Assembly: GCA_951799425.1 (NCBI GenBank)
Contig: OX637392.1
Location: 53,334,093 to 53,398,092, forward strand
DNA length: 64,000 nucleotides
Direction of reading: 5' to 3'
Origin: Ilex aquifolium
Lineage: Eukaryota > Streptophyta > Magnoliopsida > Aquifoliales > Aquifoliaceae
Below the pieces are notes generated by a model that saw only the letters and a program-made list of their open reading frames with translations, was not told the origin of the DNA and made no database searches. The stretch's first letter is position 1. Every line of letters starts with the position of its first letter. The translations under genes and the position numbers were made by a program. Positions 1 through 11,238 of the stretch are shown piece by piece.

Positions 1-329
1 GGACATCAATGCCAACAATTATCACAGGAGTATATTTCCTACAGGAGTATATTTCCAACAATTTGTCCAATAATATATTCCAAATACATTTCCTACGTAA
101 GTACATTAGATTGGAGTATATAGCAGAACGAAAGAGGATTACACAAATGTGTGTGTGTAAATCATTTCAATTGAGTGGTCAAGGAAGATCAAAAGATTAT
201 GGTGTAAAATACAACGTTGAAACTAATAAAAAAGAACTGGAGTCGTTCGATTTTAGTTAGGGCTAAAATGGGAGGCAATTTGAAATAATACAATTGGGGC
301 AAATGAGCTACAATTGGAGTATTTGACTG

Positions 330-375
<46 letters not shown>

Positions 376-1188
376 CACAAACTGAATACAGAGAGTCCTC
401 TCGCTCGCTCTCGCTCACTCAAATTCTCGGTGAGTCGTTCGATTCATCTGTTTTCGTCAAAGCTGTGGTTCCATATATACGCTTGACTCAAATTCTCGGT
501 GAGTCGTTCGATTCTCGGTGAGTCCTTCATTGATTTAGGGCTACAATTGGGGCAAATGGAGAGAGAGAGAGAAGAGAAGACTTACATTCGATACTTCGCC
601 TTGCTGAGATCGATTGCCTTGCTGAGTATCTCACCAATTCAGATCGCCTGCCTTGATGGTGTGAAACTCAGTTCTGAAAATAGTGGCTGAAACTTAGATC
701 TGAAAAATTCATATCGAACACTTCTGAAAAACTGATCAACAGGTTGAAAAATTCAGTGCTCTCACACTTCTCTCTCTCCTCTGAAAGTGGTGGGTTGTCA
801 ATTTTGTGGTGTACAGGTTCTGTCTTGGAGTTGGTGGTTTCGGTTCTGGGTTTGGTAGTGATGATTTGCAGTGGTGGTGGTTTCGGTTCTGGGTCAGGGG
901 TGTGTCGCTGGAGCTGAAAGAGAGAGAGAGTGTGAACAGAGAGGAGAGAGAAGGTAAGTGAACAGAGAGGAGGAGTTCGTAGGAAGAGAGAGAGTTATGG
1001 AGAGTTCTGAGTGTGTGAGAACATGTGAGTGTGTGATGAAAAGATTGGGCGGGAATCTCAAAATTGTTAGATTAATATCAACCCTTAGATTAGATTTAGA
1101 CAAATTTAGAAACGATCTGAACCGCGAAAAGCAAAAGTCATTTTGTTTATCTTTTGAGATTTGAATTGTAAGCTACTTTATTATATAG

Positions 1189-1189
<1 letters not shown>
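1..1189 (-). mobile_element. Helitron, 5' end portion (3' end lies outside the window)
   Basis: On the minus strand the element begins TCTATATAATAAAGTAGC at 1189, the Helitron-type 5' end seen again at 8775 and 21906. The first 120 bases read inward (1068-1189) match, in the opposite orientation, the start of the Helitron at 21907-22030. No 3' hairpin plus CTRR end is present between 1 and 1067, so the element continues upstream of the window. The interior holds an (AG)n tract, GA-rich low-complexity DNA and short direct repeats (a phrase near 411-440 recurs near 487-515) but no convincing gene or Rep/helicase domain, so it is non-autonomous as far as seen. Confidence 0.55.
336..372. repeat. 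(AG)n microsatellite
   Basis: About 18 AG units inside the Helitron. Low-complexity; the short open frames across it are not genes. Confidence 0.95.
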
Positions 1190-1220
<31 letters not shown>

Positions 1221-1330
1221 AGTTCTATAAGATGTCCATATATATTAAGTAGTCTAAAAGAAAAAAGGCGGCTTCCTTCTTGTTACTAATATCAACAACT
1301 ATATTAAGCCTACCCACTTTATAAATTAAA

Positions 1331-1868
1331 GGGTTAATTATAATTTGTCCCGTCAAATTATATCTCTTTGTTGTATTAAGTTCTTTATTTGTTTCAAATG
1401 CTGTAATTTACCTCTTTTAAGTTTCAAGCAGACTAAATTGACTAACAATAATGATTGAAACATGAAAATACTATTACACCCTTCATCTTAAACATTATTT
1501 CTCATTTTTTTTTTTGAGATACCAATTTTATCCCTAAAAAAAAAATAAAGAAACGTAAATGCTAAGAAAAAAATATATATGTTCAGCCCAACACCAATAC
1601 ACTTTACAACACCATTTCGCTTTCACTCAACACCAACACACACCCACACACACAAACTCTTTTCCAAGGTTAATTATGAATTTTCAATAAAGTAGAGATC
1701 ACATGAATTTCTCATGTCTAACTTAAGTCATTTTTTATGGTCTTAAATTAATTACTGGAGTTAATTATAAAATATTCAAACGTAAAAAAGACTATTTATT
1801 GAAATTAAAAGCTAAAGAGGTGAATGATAAACTATCTAAAATTAAAGGGAGTATTTTATAACTAACCC
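1331..1868. mobile_element. Mutator-type MITE with perfect 9-bp target duplication
   Basis: The left end reads GGGTTAATTATAATTTG and the right end, reverse-complemented, GGGTTAGTTATAAAATAC. The element is flanked by the exact 9-bp direct repeat TAAATTAAA (1322-1330 and 1869-1877). Nine-base duplications are the Mutator-superfamily signature. No transposase reading frame is present. The intact duplication suggests it has not been rearranged since insertion. Confidence 0.8.
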
Positions 1869-1877
1869 TAAATTAAA

Positions 1878-2764
1878 ACCCTTTCCGTCCCAAATGATAT
1901 GACAAATTTACCACTATTAGATAAATGAGCTCACTTTTATTTAGTGGTGGTAAATCGGACACTAAGATAAAAAAAATTTGGTATAGAGTTTTGGTAATCA
2001 TAGGATTACTTTAATATTGATTGTTCAGCCACAAAGCCTTCTATAATTGAAATGCACTTCTAATTGATGCTTATGATAAGCAATGGTTTACATTGTAGGT
2101 TAAGACTCAATCATCTCATCCACCCACCTAACATTAGAGGATCCAAATTAGTCTTAACTAATCCATTCATGTTAAGATTCAACCATCTCATCCACCCACC
2201 TAACATTAGAGGATCCAAATTAGTCTTAACTAATCCATTCATGTAGGCCCCCATCATTGTTAGCCATGAAGGAAAAGTAGGGCAACTCAAGTCGATTTAA
2301 GGCATAAAGCAGAAACATTAAATGAAGATCTTTTAATTTTTAGTATTATTTTTAAAAAAAAATTAATTTATTTTTAATTTTCTATGTGAGAGGGAGACAA
2401 AAGAAAGATGTGTTAATGTTGTCGAGAAAAAGATTTCAACTTTTTTTTTTTTACAACATAGAGGGAGAGAGAGTATTTAATTTCAACTTTTTTTTTTATT
2501 TTTTTTATCGGAGAGAGAGAGAGTAAATATGAGTTGACTTTTGAGTATTTTTATTTTTTTAATTTCTAAGTTTTTAATGATATGGATCAGATTATAAGCT
2601 CAAATTATTGCAATAAAAATTTTGATTGAATTTAATTTTTTGGGGCTTTTTTGTAGAGTTTAAAATTTAATGGATTTAATTTTTTTTTGTGGGCTAGTGA
2701 TGTACCTAAAATTATGGAACCTTCTAAAAATTTGAGGCCTAAAGCCCATGTTTTTTTTTTTTTT
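1878..2764. other. AT-rich intergenic DNA between two transposons, no gene seen
   Basis: Contains an exact-looking 72-bp tandem duplication at 2100-2243, GA-rich and poly-T tracts (2390-2530) and the T-run that flanks the next element. The small open frame across the duplication is only the repeat being translated twice. Confidence 0.6.
2100..2243. repeat. 72-bp tandem duplication (two copies)
   Basis: Copies 2100-2171 and 2172-2243 differ at only two or three positions. The period of 72 keeps frame, which explains the repeated 24-residue block in the translated plus strand. Probably a recent slip or unequal exchange. Confidence 0.9.
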
Positions 2765-3754
2765 GGGTTTTTGGAAGCCGGTACACCTAATTAGAGTTAT
2801 TTGGCAAAAAGTACACATTAAAAAATATCTTGGAAAAAAGTACACTACATAGATACAAAGACCTAAATACCCCATTTATGGTCATTTAATTCAAAATCTC
2901 TTATCTTTAATGCACATTGATTCATGTGTATTAACAATTCAAAATCTCTTAATCTTTAATGCACCTTGATTCATATATATATATATATATATATATATAA
3001 ATTCGTATATATATATATATATGAGAACTTTAATATTCTATATTTGTATATCATCCCTTGATTCATGCGAATTTTTTTTGAAACTTTAATATTCTATATT
3101 TGTATGTCCTCCCTTGATTCAAGCGAATTTTTTTTTGAAAGTGATTTTGTTTTCAAATTATATTTAATGCACCTTGATTCATGCGTTTTTTTTTTTTTGG
3201 AAAGTGGTTTTATTTTCAAATTAATTTAATATCCGAAATAGTGTAATAGTGTAACAATAACAGTGTAACAATAAAAGTGTAAAAGTGTAACAATGTAACA
3301 ATAACAGTGTAACAAGCTATATACACAAAATATTGTACTATTACATTTTGTTAAACATATATTTTCACATAATTTCATTCAAAACAGTTCATCTCCGTTT
3401 AGAATTTATTACCACATGCACAAAGTGTAACAATAAAAGTGTAATAGTATAACAATAACTGTTACACTGTTATTGTTACACTGTTACACTTTTATTGTTA
3501 CACTGTTATTGTTACACTATTATACTATTTCGGATATTAAATTAATTTGAAAATAAAATAACTTTCCAAAAAAAAAAACGCATGAATAAAGGTGTATTAA
3601 ATATAATTTGAAAACAAAATCACTTTCCAAAAAAAATTCGCATGAATCAAGAGAGGACATACAAATATAGAATATTAAAGTTCAAAAAAAAATTCGCATG
3701 AATCAAGGGAGGATATACAAATATAGAATATTAAAGTTCTCATATATATATATC

Positions 3755-3790
<36 letters not shown>

Positions 3791-3821
3791 CGAATTTATA
3801 TATATATATATACTTGTTTGA

Positions 3822-3859
<38 letters not shown>

Positions 3860-3896
3860 TATATATATGTGTATATATATATATAAAAATTCGTGC

Positions 3897-3934
<38 letters not shown>

Positions 3935-4212
3935 ATACTTGTTTGAATTTGTATATATATTCAAACAAGTATATACACGAATTTAATGCACCACTTTCCC
4001 ATAAAACTAGGAGATGTTTAATGCACCACTTTCCAAAGAAAATACACATGGATCAATAGAGGACAAAAATGTCACAAAAAAATCAATAAAATTCAAATAA
4101 TGTACTTAGATACAAATAAGTATCAAAATTAAAGATTTAATTACCCAACATTTTTTTCTGTGTACTTTTTTACAATTAAGTCTAATTTGGTGTACCCCCT
4201 TCCAATTTCCCC
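2765..4212. mobile_element. Long-TIR foldback element, Mutator-like
   Basis: The ends are inverted copies: left GGGTTTTTGGAAGCCGGTACACC; right, reverse-complemented, GGGGAAATTGGAAGGGGGTACACC. The inverted arms continue inward for hundreds of bases (3003-3071 pairs with 3689-3757; the GTGTAACAATAA-type repeats at 3240-3310 pair with 3425-3525), leaving a loop near 3330-3420. T-runs flank both ends (2751-2764, 4213-4222), compatible with a 9-10-bp T target duplication but not proof of one. Long AT and TG microsatellites (2972-3020, 3756-3870, 3897-3933) have expanded inside the arms. No transposase. The open frames rich in Tyr, Ile, Cys and Val across the AT/TG tracts are artefacts. Confidence 0.65.
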
Positions 4213-4256
4213 TTTTTTTTTTCATACTGTTGGGCCGGCCCTAAGGAAAAGAAATT

Positions 4257-4527
4257 TGATAATCAAGTTGAGCTTTGCGAGCTCAAGTCAAACTCGTTTT
4301 TTTAAGCGAGTCTAAAAAATTGTTTAAGTTCGACTCATTTAGAAAATGAGTCAAGCCCGAGTCAAGCCCAAAATAAGCCCAACTCGAGCCGAGTTTGAAT
4401 ACCTCAACTATTTTACATATAAACGAACCGAACTTTACGCTAAGGCTCATTTTTTAAACGAGTCTGCTCATTCGAATCAAGTTCTATTCGAGTCGAACCT
4501 GAGTAATTCGGTTCAATTATCGGCCTA
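4257..4527. mobile_element. hAT-type non-autonomous element, degraded copy of the 14647 family
   Basis: Shares runs such as CTATTTTACATATAAACGA and the Arg/Ser-like GAGTCGAGCC phrases with the intact copy at 14647-14991. The right end (ATTATCGGCCTA) resembles the TIR of that copy; the left TIR is eroded and no target duplication was found. Confidence 0.55.
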
Positions 4528-5077
4528 AGCCAGATGTTGTTATCATATGATGAAGAGTGGACAGAATGTGTCATTTTATAAAACTCCAATTCAGGTGCAC
4601 ATAATAAGGTCAAGGAGGGTTATGTCACTGATTGTGTCACTTGTGGAGTAATTACAGGCTTCGATAGTAGATTGAACGGCACACAAAATTTTGAAAATTA
4701 TATCTTGAATTAATGCGAATAATAAATATTATATTAGGATAGAATAAGAATTATTTGACGTTTACACAACAAAATAGTTTATTTGATAATATAAGAGAAA
4801 AAAATATTTGATTTATTTATTTATTTTATTTCTTGATCTAGTATTCTACAAATTGTACAATTAAATGATTTTTTCGCTTGATTGTGCTATAGTATTTAAT
4901 AAGTAGATTTTTAGTTTATAAATGATCCATGTATGGTAGATTTTGTTGAGAGAAAAAAAGTTATTTTAATCTTTTAAAATAAACCGATTATGATACCGAT
5001 TAAAAAATTACACAATCAATACATAATACTATGTTAAACAACCATTGACCGTTTGATTATCGTATTATAAAAGAATA
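4528..5077. other. AT-rich intergenic DNA, no gene seen
   Basis: No open frame of note, no repeat end or RNA gene recognised. Confidence 0.5.
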
Positions 5078-5082
5078 GATTG

Positions 5083-5776
5083 TGATGATGCACAAATTAG
5101 ATTTTGCACACCACCTGTCAAGTAACAGTAATAAATGTGATAATTTAAGTAGAGAGAGAAGACGAGAATTATAGTGGTTCGGTCAATGTGACCTACGTCT
5201 ACTTCTGAATGGCTAGAGTTGCCTGATTACTTTATTAGCTCAGGGATGTAGGGAAAGCAGAGAGTACAAGTTTAGAGTGGGAGATGAGATATGTGCTCTG
5301 TTCAGTGTGATTTGATCTGCCCCCCAAGTGTTGGTGGGGCTTACAATTTATAGTCGTCTCCTAACAGACTGGAGCGACTTAATAGTAACTAAATAGTTAT
5401 TGTGGTGGAGCTGGTGACTTCTTCTCAACGGATGAGACAATTGCGGTGCTCTCCATGAGACTCGGTCAAAGGATGAGGTGAGGGGTTGACTCTTTCCAAG
5501 GCGACTTGGATGAGACTCTTGTGATAACCCTTACTCCAGGGTGGCAAGGAGGAGGCTCTTGGATGACCCTTACTCCAAGGTGGCGAGGAGGAGACTCTTG
5601 GATGACCCTTACTCCAAGGTGACTAGGAGAAGGCTTTTGGATGACCCTTGCATGCTCCCCTGCTGATGTAGTTCCTTTTGATTAGCTTGACCGGACGTGG
5701 ACCACTTTGGACGTTGGATCTCTTGAAGTTGGACTCTTAATTTAAACTGGGCTTACACCGTGGGCTTGACCCATCA
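5083..5776 (-). mobile_element. Solo LTR of an LTR retrotransposon (fossil)
   Basis: A 694-bp unit bounded by TGATG...CATCA and flanked by the exact 5-bp direct repeat GATTG (5078-5082, 5777-5781), as left when two LTRs recombine and remove the interior. A TATA-like TATAAAT lies on the minus strand near 5345-5352, giving the orientation. Its layout (a phrase TATAGTGGTTC near the end, short TATA region) resembles the Tat-type gypsy LTR at 51076, so a gypsy origin is likely but not proven. A unit of about 43 bp is repeated three times at 5517-5650. Confidence 0.7.
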
Positions 5777-5781
5777 GATTG

Positions 5782-6499
5782 TATTAGGTAATACATGTTA
5801 ATCTCATATTAAGGGGATAAAATACAAGATTAAATATGAAACAAAAATGCTACACATTATAATCCAGTATTTAGTAAGATACTGGATTAAGAGTGAAATA
5901 ATAGAATACTAATTATATATTGACTAAAAAATCATCAATCTTGTCTTTTTTTTTTTTTTGTATTTGAATCTTGTTTGGTTATTAAGAGTAAATTTATAAC
6001 TAAATTTATAATTGGCTCAATAGTACGGATAAAATGTATTATTTGGATAAATATTTGAAATAAAATTATATATAATACATAATATTTTTTTATACACAAA
6101 TATAAAATTAAATTAAATTAAAATTTTTTAATGTGGTATAATTCTTTAATTCACTATTTAATAAGGTAAGTCTGCGACCAAAATGACTTCTAAAAAGTTT
6201 TGGACCCTACAAAGTCAACACATAAGACAACTCAATGGGACACATCTGGAAACAGCCATTAACGTGGACCTCTACTACCCAGTTGAAGCCCACAACCGGC
6301 ATGTTGCCCCCTTTAGCCCATTTTGAAATAGACAAGGACCACAAAGTTTTGGACCCTACAAAGTTTTTCTACACTTTAGCAAGCTTTTACGTTATCTATG
6401 GCCCACACAGCCAACCACTGGTGTGAGTAGACAATGCACTTTGTGTTGTGTTCCAACTAGAGTTTTCTAGGATTTTAATTGACAATTTTTTATTCGCCT
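5782..6499. other. AT-rich intergenic DNA, no gene seen
   Basis: The short open frame at 6235-6426 (63 residues) has no recognisable domain. The phrase GTTTTGGACCCTACAAAGT occurs twice (near 6197 and 6344), a small local duplication. Confidence 0.5.
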
Positions 6500-6641
6500 C
6501 AAGTTAGGCTATGAGAGATTTATCTCTCATGAATACCCTAATTCCGGCATAGATGACCTGTCTTTAATCGGACCGAAGAGGGGATTAGTCGAGATGTGCG
6601 TAAGCTGGCCCGAACAACCTTAATCGTTGAACAAAAAAAAC
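6500..6641 (+). mobile_element. SINE, 5'-truncated copy
   Basis: Carries the body shared by six copies here (GAGAGATTTATCTCTCATGA, then a GTAGATGACC-like phrase, GGGGATTAGTCGAG, GTGCGTAAGCTGGCCCG, A-tail). The tRNA-like A and B boxes are absent, so the copy is 5'-truncated. Confidence 0.65.
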
Positions 6642-7915
6642 AACGTTGAGCAGATAGTAAAACTAATTTTATTAAGTTTTCAAAATATTCAAATTATACA
6701 AATAACGCGTAGTTCGATTCTATCTGATTTATTTATAATCGTACATTTTTCTTTAATAAAAACTATTTATAATTTTATGTTTTATAGTGAATTTTCGTAG
6801 CTACAGTTTATCCATGGACATAACTTCTAGAATCGAACCACATAAATTAGATTTTTCTATATTTTCATATATAATTTACATTAAGACAATTCCAGTAAAA
6901 AGGAAAAATAAAATAAAATAATGATTCGATCTCTTATAGTTTCTAACAATAAGAAATAGGAGTCAGGATTGAAATTGTTACTATTGTTTAACAATAAAAA
7001 TAAAAATAAAAATAAATACCTTCTGAGAAAAAAAAATTAAAAAAATTAATTGTTTAATGTTAAATCTAAGTCATTCATCGATCAATAACTAATGCAATTA
7101 TTGAATCATTAGACAAGATGTTTTGGGAAAATCACCATAATTTGGGCAACACTTTGCTTGATTGGAAAGCCTTTGTTTGGTGAGGAGAACTAATCATTTA
7201 AAGTTATTATCTCAATTTGATCTCTAAAATTGTATAAAATTTAAGAAACAAGTCCATTTTGTCGAATTTTCTTTTTTTTTTTTTTAAAAAATGAAATAGT
7301 ATTCCACAACACTTGTTTCAATTTGTCCCCTAAATTCTATTTTGTTTCATTTCATGTTTTATAAGAAAACCCGAGATTACAGGAGTGGTTACTATAATTT
7401 ATACAGATGAATACCTAAATTGAGATAATTAAAAATTAAATTAAAACACGTGTCAAATTCGGCATATAAATGTAATATTTACCATAAAAGTTAGTTAGAA
7501 GAGATCATGTCGGCTAAGCATATTGACCTAGTGGGTAATATTTTCTTCTCAAAACAATCATTGATTTCCTTTTTCCCATTGGCGTGTGATGTGGTTTGCA
7601 ATTGAAGCAACAAGAAGACAATGACAACTAGGAAAATCCTTTCCTCAATCATTTAATTCATTATTTCTCGTATTAAATTTTTTTTTACAGATAATTTGTT
7701 TTTCGGTGACCGGTCTTTGTCGGGGATTGAATCTTAGCGTAATAGACTGATCAAAAAAAATAAAAAATCTTAGCGTAATAACAAGCTTATTTTATTATGA
7801 AAAAAATGATACATGGTCGAGGTACAGAAACAACAACGTAACCGTTTCGTAACAATAATCTCGTATACTGTTCTATTTCTACAATTGATTAGAATTCCCA
7901 AATGCTATGAAGAGA
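6642..7915. other. AT-rich intergenic DNA, no gene seen
   Basis: A possible SINE tail-like stretch ends in an A-run near 7755-7765. No open frame or gene domain recognised. Confidence 0.45.
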
Positions 7916-7923
7916 GGTATGAG

Positions 7924-9093
7924 TAGGGATGTCAAACATGTCAGATTGAAATCATTTCGTGTCGAATTGATTTCGAGTTTGTGTCAAAAATTTCAAAACC
8001 CAAACCTGACATATTTAATAATCGTGTCGAGATGTATAACACACTAACCAGACTTGCCCATTAAACGGGTTACCCGAACCCGACCTATTTGACACGTTTA
8101 ATAAACATGTCATTTTTGGGTTAACACACATAACATGATTTGTTTAACTTGTTTAGCACACATAACACATACATGTTTAACACACATAACCTGTTTCCAC
8201 ACTAGTTCATTACCATTAAATACATCATTTAATCATTCATCTAAAATTTCAAATAATTTTTTTACAAATAACATCACATCTCATCAATGAAATTAACTAA
8301 AATGCATTCAAGTTTCAACCCAAAAATTAAAACAAGAACTATACTTGTATATTTGTCATAATAATGTTAAAAACTATACTGTCAATTATCATAATAGAAA
8401 TAAAAATTAGTCATACCCCGTGCCTGAAGGCATGCTGAAACATAAAATTCAAACGTTCAAAAAAATTCGTTCTATTATACCAAATAACATTTTTTTTTTC
8501 TACCTAAAAAAATGATTCTATTTAAAATTAATTTCTACCTATTATTTTCTTAAAAAAGAGCATCAATTTTCTCAACATGTATAATCGAATAAAATTTTCT
8601 CAACATGTGTATATTATCATGTATGGACAAAGAATGAAATAAAAATTGTGTTAAATTATAAATTAATTAAATATTAAATAATTAAACATGTGATAAAATT
8701 AAGTGATGTGGTGTTTTTGAGGGAAAAAATATATAGGGGATAAAATTCAACTTCTTATGTGTTTTATTATATAGATATAGATGTTTTTTTTTTTTAGATA
8801 ATATAGATATAGATGTTAAGACCACATCAGTCATACATATTAGACAAACTATACTGCCATAAACAGGTCTACAATAGGTTAGGTCGAGTTTGTGTACTAA
8901 TCATATCAACCCGTTTAAAATATACTGGTTAATAAGGTCAAAATCAGGTTGACCTGATTTTGACATGAACCCAACACGATTTTTTTCGTATTTAAGCGTG
9001 TTGATCCATTTTAATCCATTAACTCGTTTAATTTTATATTCGACCCATTAATTTCGTATTCGATTCGTATCGTGTTAAAAATTGACAGACCTA
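7924..9093. mobile_element. hAT-type non-autonomous element, split by a Helitron
   Basis: The left end reads TAGGGATGTCAAACATGTC and the right end ATTGACAGACCTA (inverted copies of TAGG..TGTCAA). Flanks GGTATGAG (7916-7923) and AGTATGAG (9094-9101) match at 7 of 8 positions, the hAT 8-bp signature. The interior is rich in GACCCG/CACGTTT/CCCGTTTAA phrases typical of this MITE type. The Helitron at 8407-8775 lies inside, so the hAT is older. No transposase. Confidence 0.75.
8407..8775 (-). mobile_element. Non-autonomous Helitron, 369 bp, complete ends
   Basis: Read on the minus strand it starts TCTATATAATAAAAC (8775 inward) and ends with a hairpin GCATGCCTTCAGGCAC followed by CTAA (8407-8410). 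It sits between A (8406) and T (8776), the canonical Helitron AT target, with no target duplication. No coding capacity. Confidence 0.8.
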
Positions 9094-9339
9094 AGTATGA
9101 GCTGCCACCAAATGCTATGATGGTGTTGAGTACTCCTACCAGGTGGTCCAGGCACTGCATTATTCATTGCACCCAAAAAAGTCATTATCATTTCTATTAT
9201 TATTAGTTTATTAATTATCATCACGAACATAGTCAAACTTTCTTGATAAAGATGTCTTGGATTTGAGTAGAAGATAAGACTTATAATTCTACTATATGAA
9301 AAATAAATACAACTTTAGATTTAATAACATTAAATATTT

Positions 9340-9889
9340 GGGTTAATTGCATTGGAGGTCCTCAAAGTATGGAGTTTGTCTCATTTTAGTCCCCAATGTT
9401 TCAATTGCATCATTTTGGTCCCTGAAGTATTGAATATGTTTTTATATGGTAATTCAAGTAGACAACATTCAGATTGCTAATGATTTCTTATCATAAACTT
9501 GTCACGTAATACCTAAATATGAACAAAAAAAAATTTTGATAGCTTTGAAACAAAATTTTGGTGGCTCTTTACAAAAAAATGTATAATATGGGTAACTTTT
9601 GACGAAAATTTAGATAGCTCATTATTAAAACTATGTAATTTGGGTAGCTATTTAACCAAAATTTGAGTAGAAATTTGGTCAAGAATTATTCAAATTATTT
9701 TTTTGTCCATATTTAAGTATCACGTGATAATTTTATGATAAAAAATTGTTAGCAATCTAGACGCTATTTGTTTGAGGGACCATTTAGAAACATATTCAAT
9801 ACTCCAGAGATTAAAATAATGCAATTGAAATATTAGGGATCAAAATGAGACAAATTCCATACTTTGGGGACTTCCAGTGCAATTAATCC
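9340..9889. mobile_element. Mutator-type MITE with perfect 9-bp target duplication
   Basis: The ends are long inverted repeats of about 90 bp (left begins GGGTTAATTGCATTGG; right, reverse-complemented, GGATTAATTGCACTGG; both continue through TTTGTCTCATTTT to TATTGAATATG). Flanked exactly by TAAATATTT (9331-9339, 9890-9898). No transposase frame. The TIR motif is similar to that of the element at 1331-1868, suggesting the same or a sister family. Confidence 0.88.
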
Positions 9890-9898
9890 TAAATATTT

Positions 9899-11097
9899 TA
9901 TGTGATAAAAATTTGATTTTTCAACAAAAAATGGGCTTTTTTTTTTTTTTTTCAACTTGATTGATAAAAGGCAAAGGACAAGAAATAATTGAAGAAGATG
10001 AAGTTGTTAGTTAGGTCAACTAAAAAAGATGACATTTGTCTTCACAATACAAGGTTTTATCTCGATTTCTGTCAATTTTTTCTCGATTAATTATGACTTT
10101 TTATTCAACAAAACCCGTTACGTGTAAAATTTTTATTTTAATATTTTTTCAATCAATTATTACAAATCATCTTAACTAAAATATACCATTGTATATCAAT
10201 TTCAACATGGTACTTCCGCACTAGCTTAGCCTTATCCACTAAACAAACCTCATCCAAGGAGGATGAGGTAGGGTGTACGAAAAGCTGGTGGAGCTTCTTG
10301 ATGTATTCTTTAAAGAGTAGTTATTTGGATTAAATTTGTAAATAATAATTAATGCTCATAATTTCCCTTCCCTAAAAAGAGAAAAAAGGAAATATATTTA
10401 AAAAAAAGGTAAAAGCATTAACTGGCTAAGATTCATGGTGTATTTACATATTTATTAAGAGCAAATGATGTTTAGACATAATTTATTGACCTGATTATTC
10501 ATAATTACTGGATTGAGAGTGGACCCCATTATTTGTTAGTATTCATAGCCAATTTAATGATTGTGATAAATTATATCAACAAATTAAATTAAAATAAAAA
10601 TATAAAAAATTGATTTAATTTATAGACAAAATGATATATTACATGGTAGAGCCCAATGAAGAAGTTCAACAGCTAGGATGATAATAATAATACTAGGCCA
10701 TGTCATTTTCGCATCATTATGTCGGGAATTATGTAGGTCCCATAGCTTTACTTAAAACAAAAAAACTTGGGCATCCTCAATTAAAGTTTTCTAAATCAAA
10801 TCACACACAGATTTAATGGGATATTTGTTTTTTTCCAAATGAGTCATAATCTCATTAAATTACATTGTAAACTTTCCAACAAAAGCATCTAATTTTATAT
10901 TAGAAATCTAATTAAATTAATCATGTTTCTATATTGATTTCCCAAGCAAATCCAACACAAACCCAACTCCCCCCTCCCCCACATTGCACTATGGTTGATT
11001 CCATACAAGCTTTCCAACTCATGTCAGAAATAAAAATCACAATATGTGGCACTAAAGTTACTAAACATGTGAATCCCCCCACCGCCACCCCATGAGA
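9899..11097. other. Intergenic DNA upstream of the TBL gene
   Basis: AT-rich, with no gene or complete transposon recognised. It will contain the distal promoter of the gene starting at 11239, but no specific element can be assigned with confidence. Confidence 0.5.
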
Positions 11098-11111
11098 CTC
11101 TCTCTCTCTCT

Positions 11112-11148
<37 letters not shown>

Positions 11149-11238
11149 TGACACTGTTGTACATATATAACCCCACATCTCAGGCAAGTTGTCTGCATTA
11201 CTCATCTTTACCTTCAACCTTCTGCAGCAAAATCCCAA
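11098..11238 (+). promoter_or_regulatory. Core promoter and 5' leader of the TBL gene
   Basis: A TATA-like TATATAA lies at 11164-11170, about 70 bases before the start codon. Upstream is a CT-rich then CA-rich tract (11098-11148), a common feature of plant core promoters (pyrimidine patch). The ATG at 11239 has CCCAAATGGG context with A at -3. The transcription start is inferred, not seen. Confidence 0.55.

Noticed and set aside
3675-4059. Frames of about 100 residues rich in Tyr, Ile, Val and Cys on both strands.
   Set aside because: They read through AT and TG microsatellites in the arm of the foldback element.
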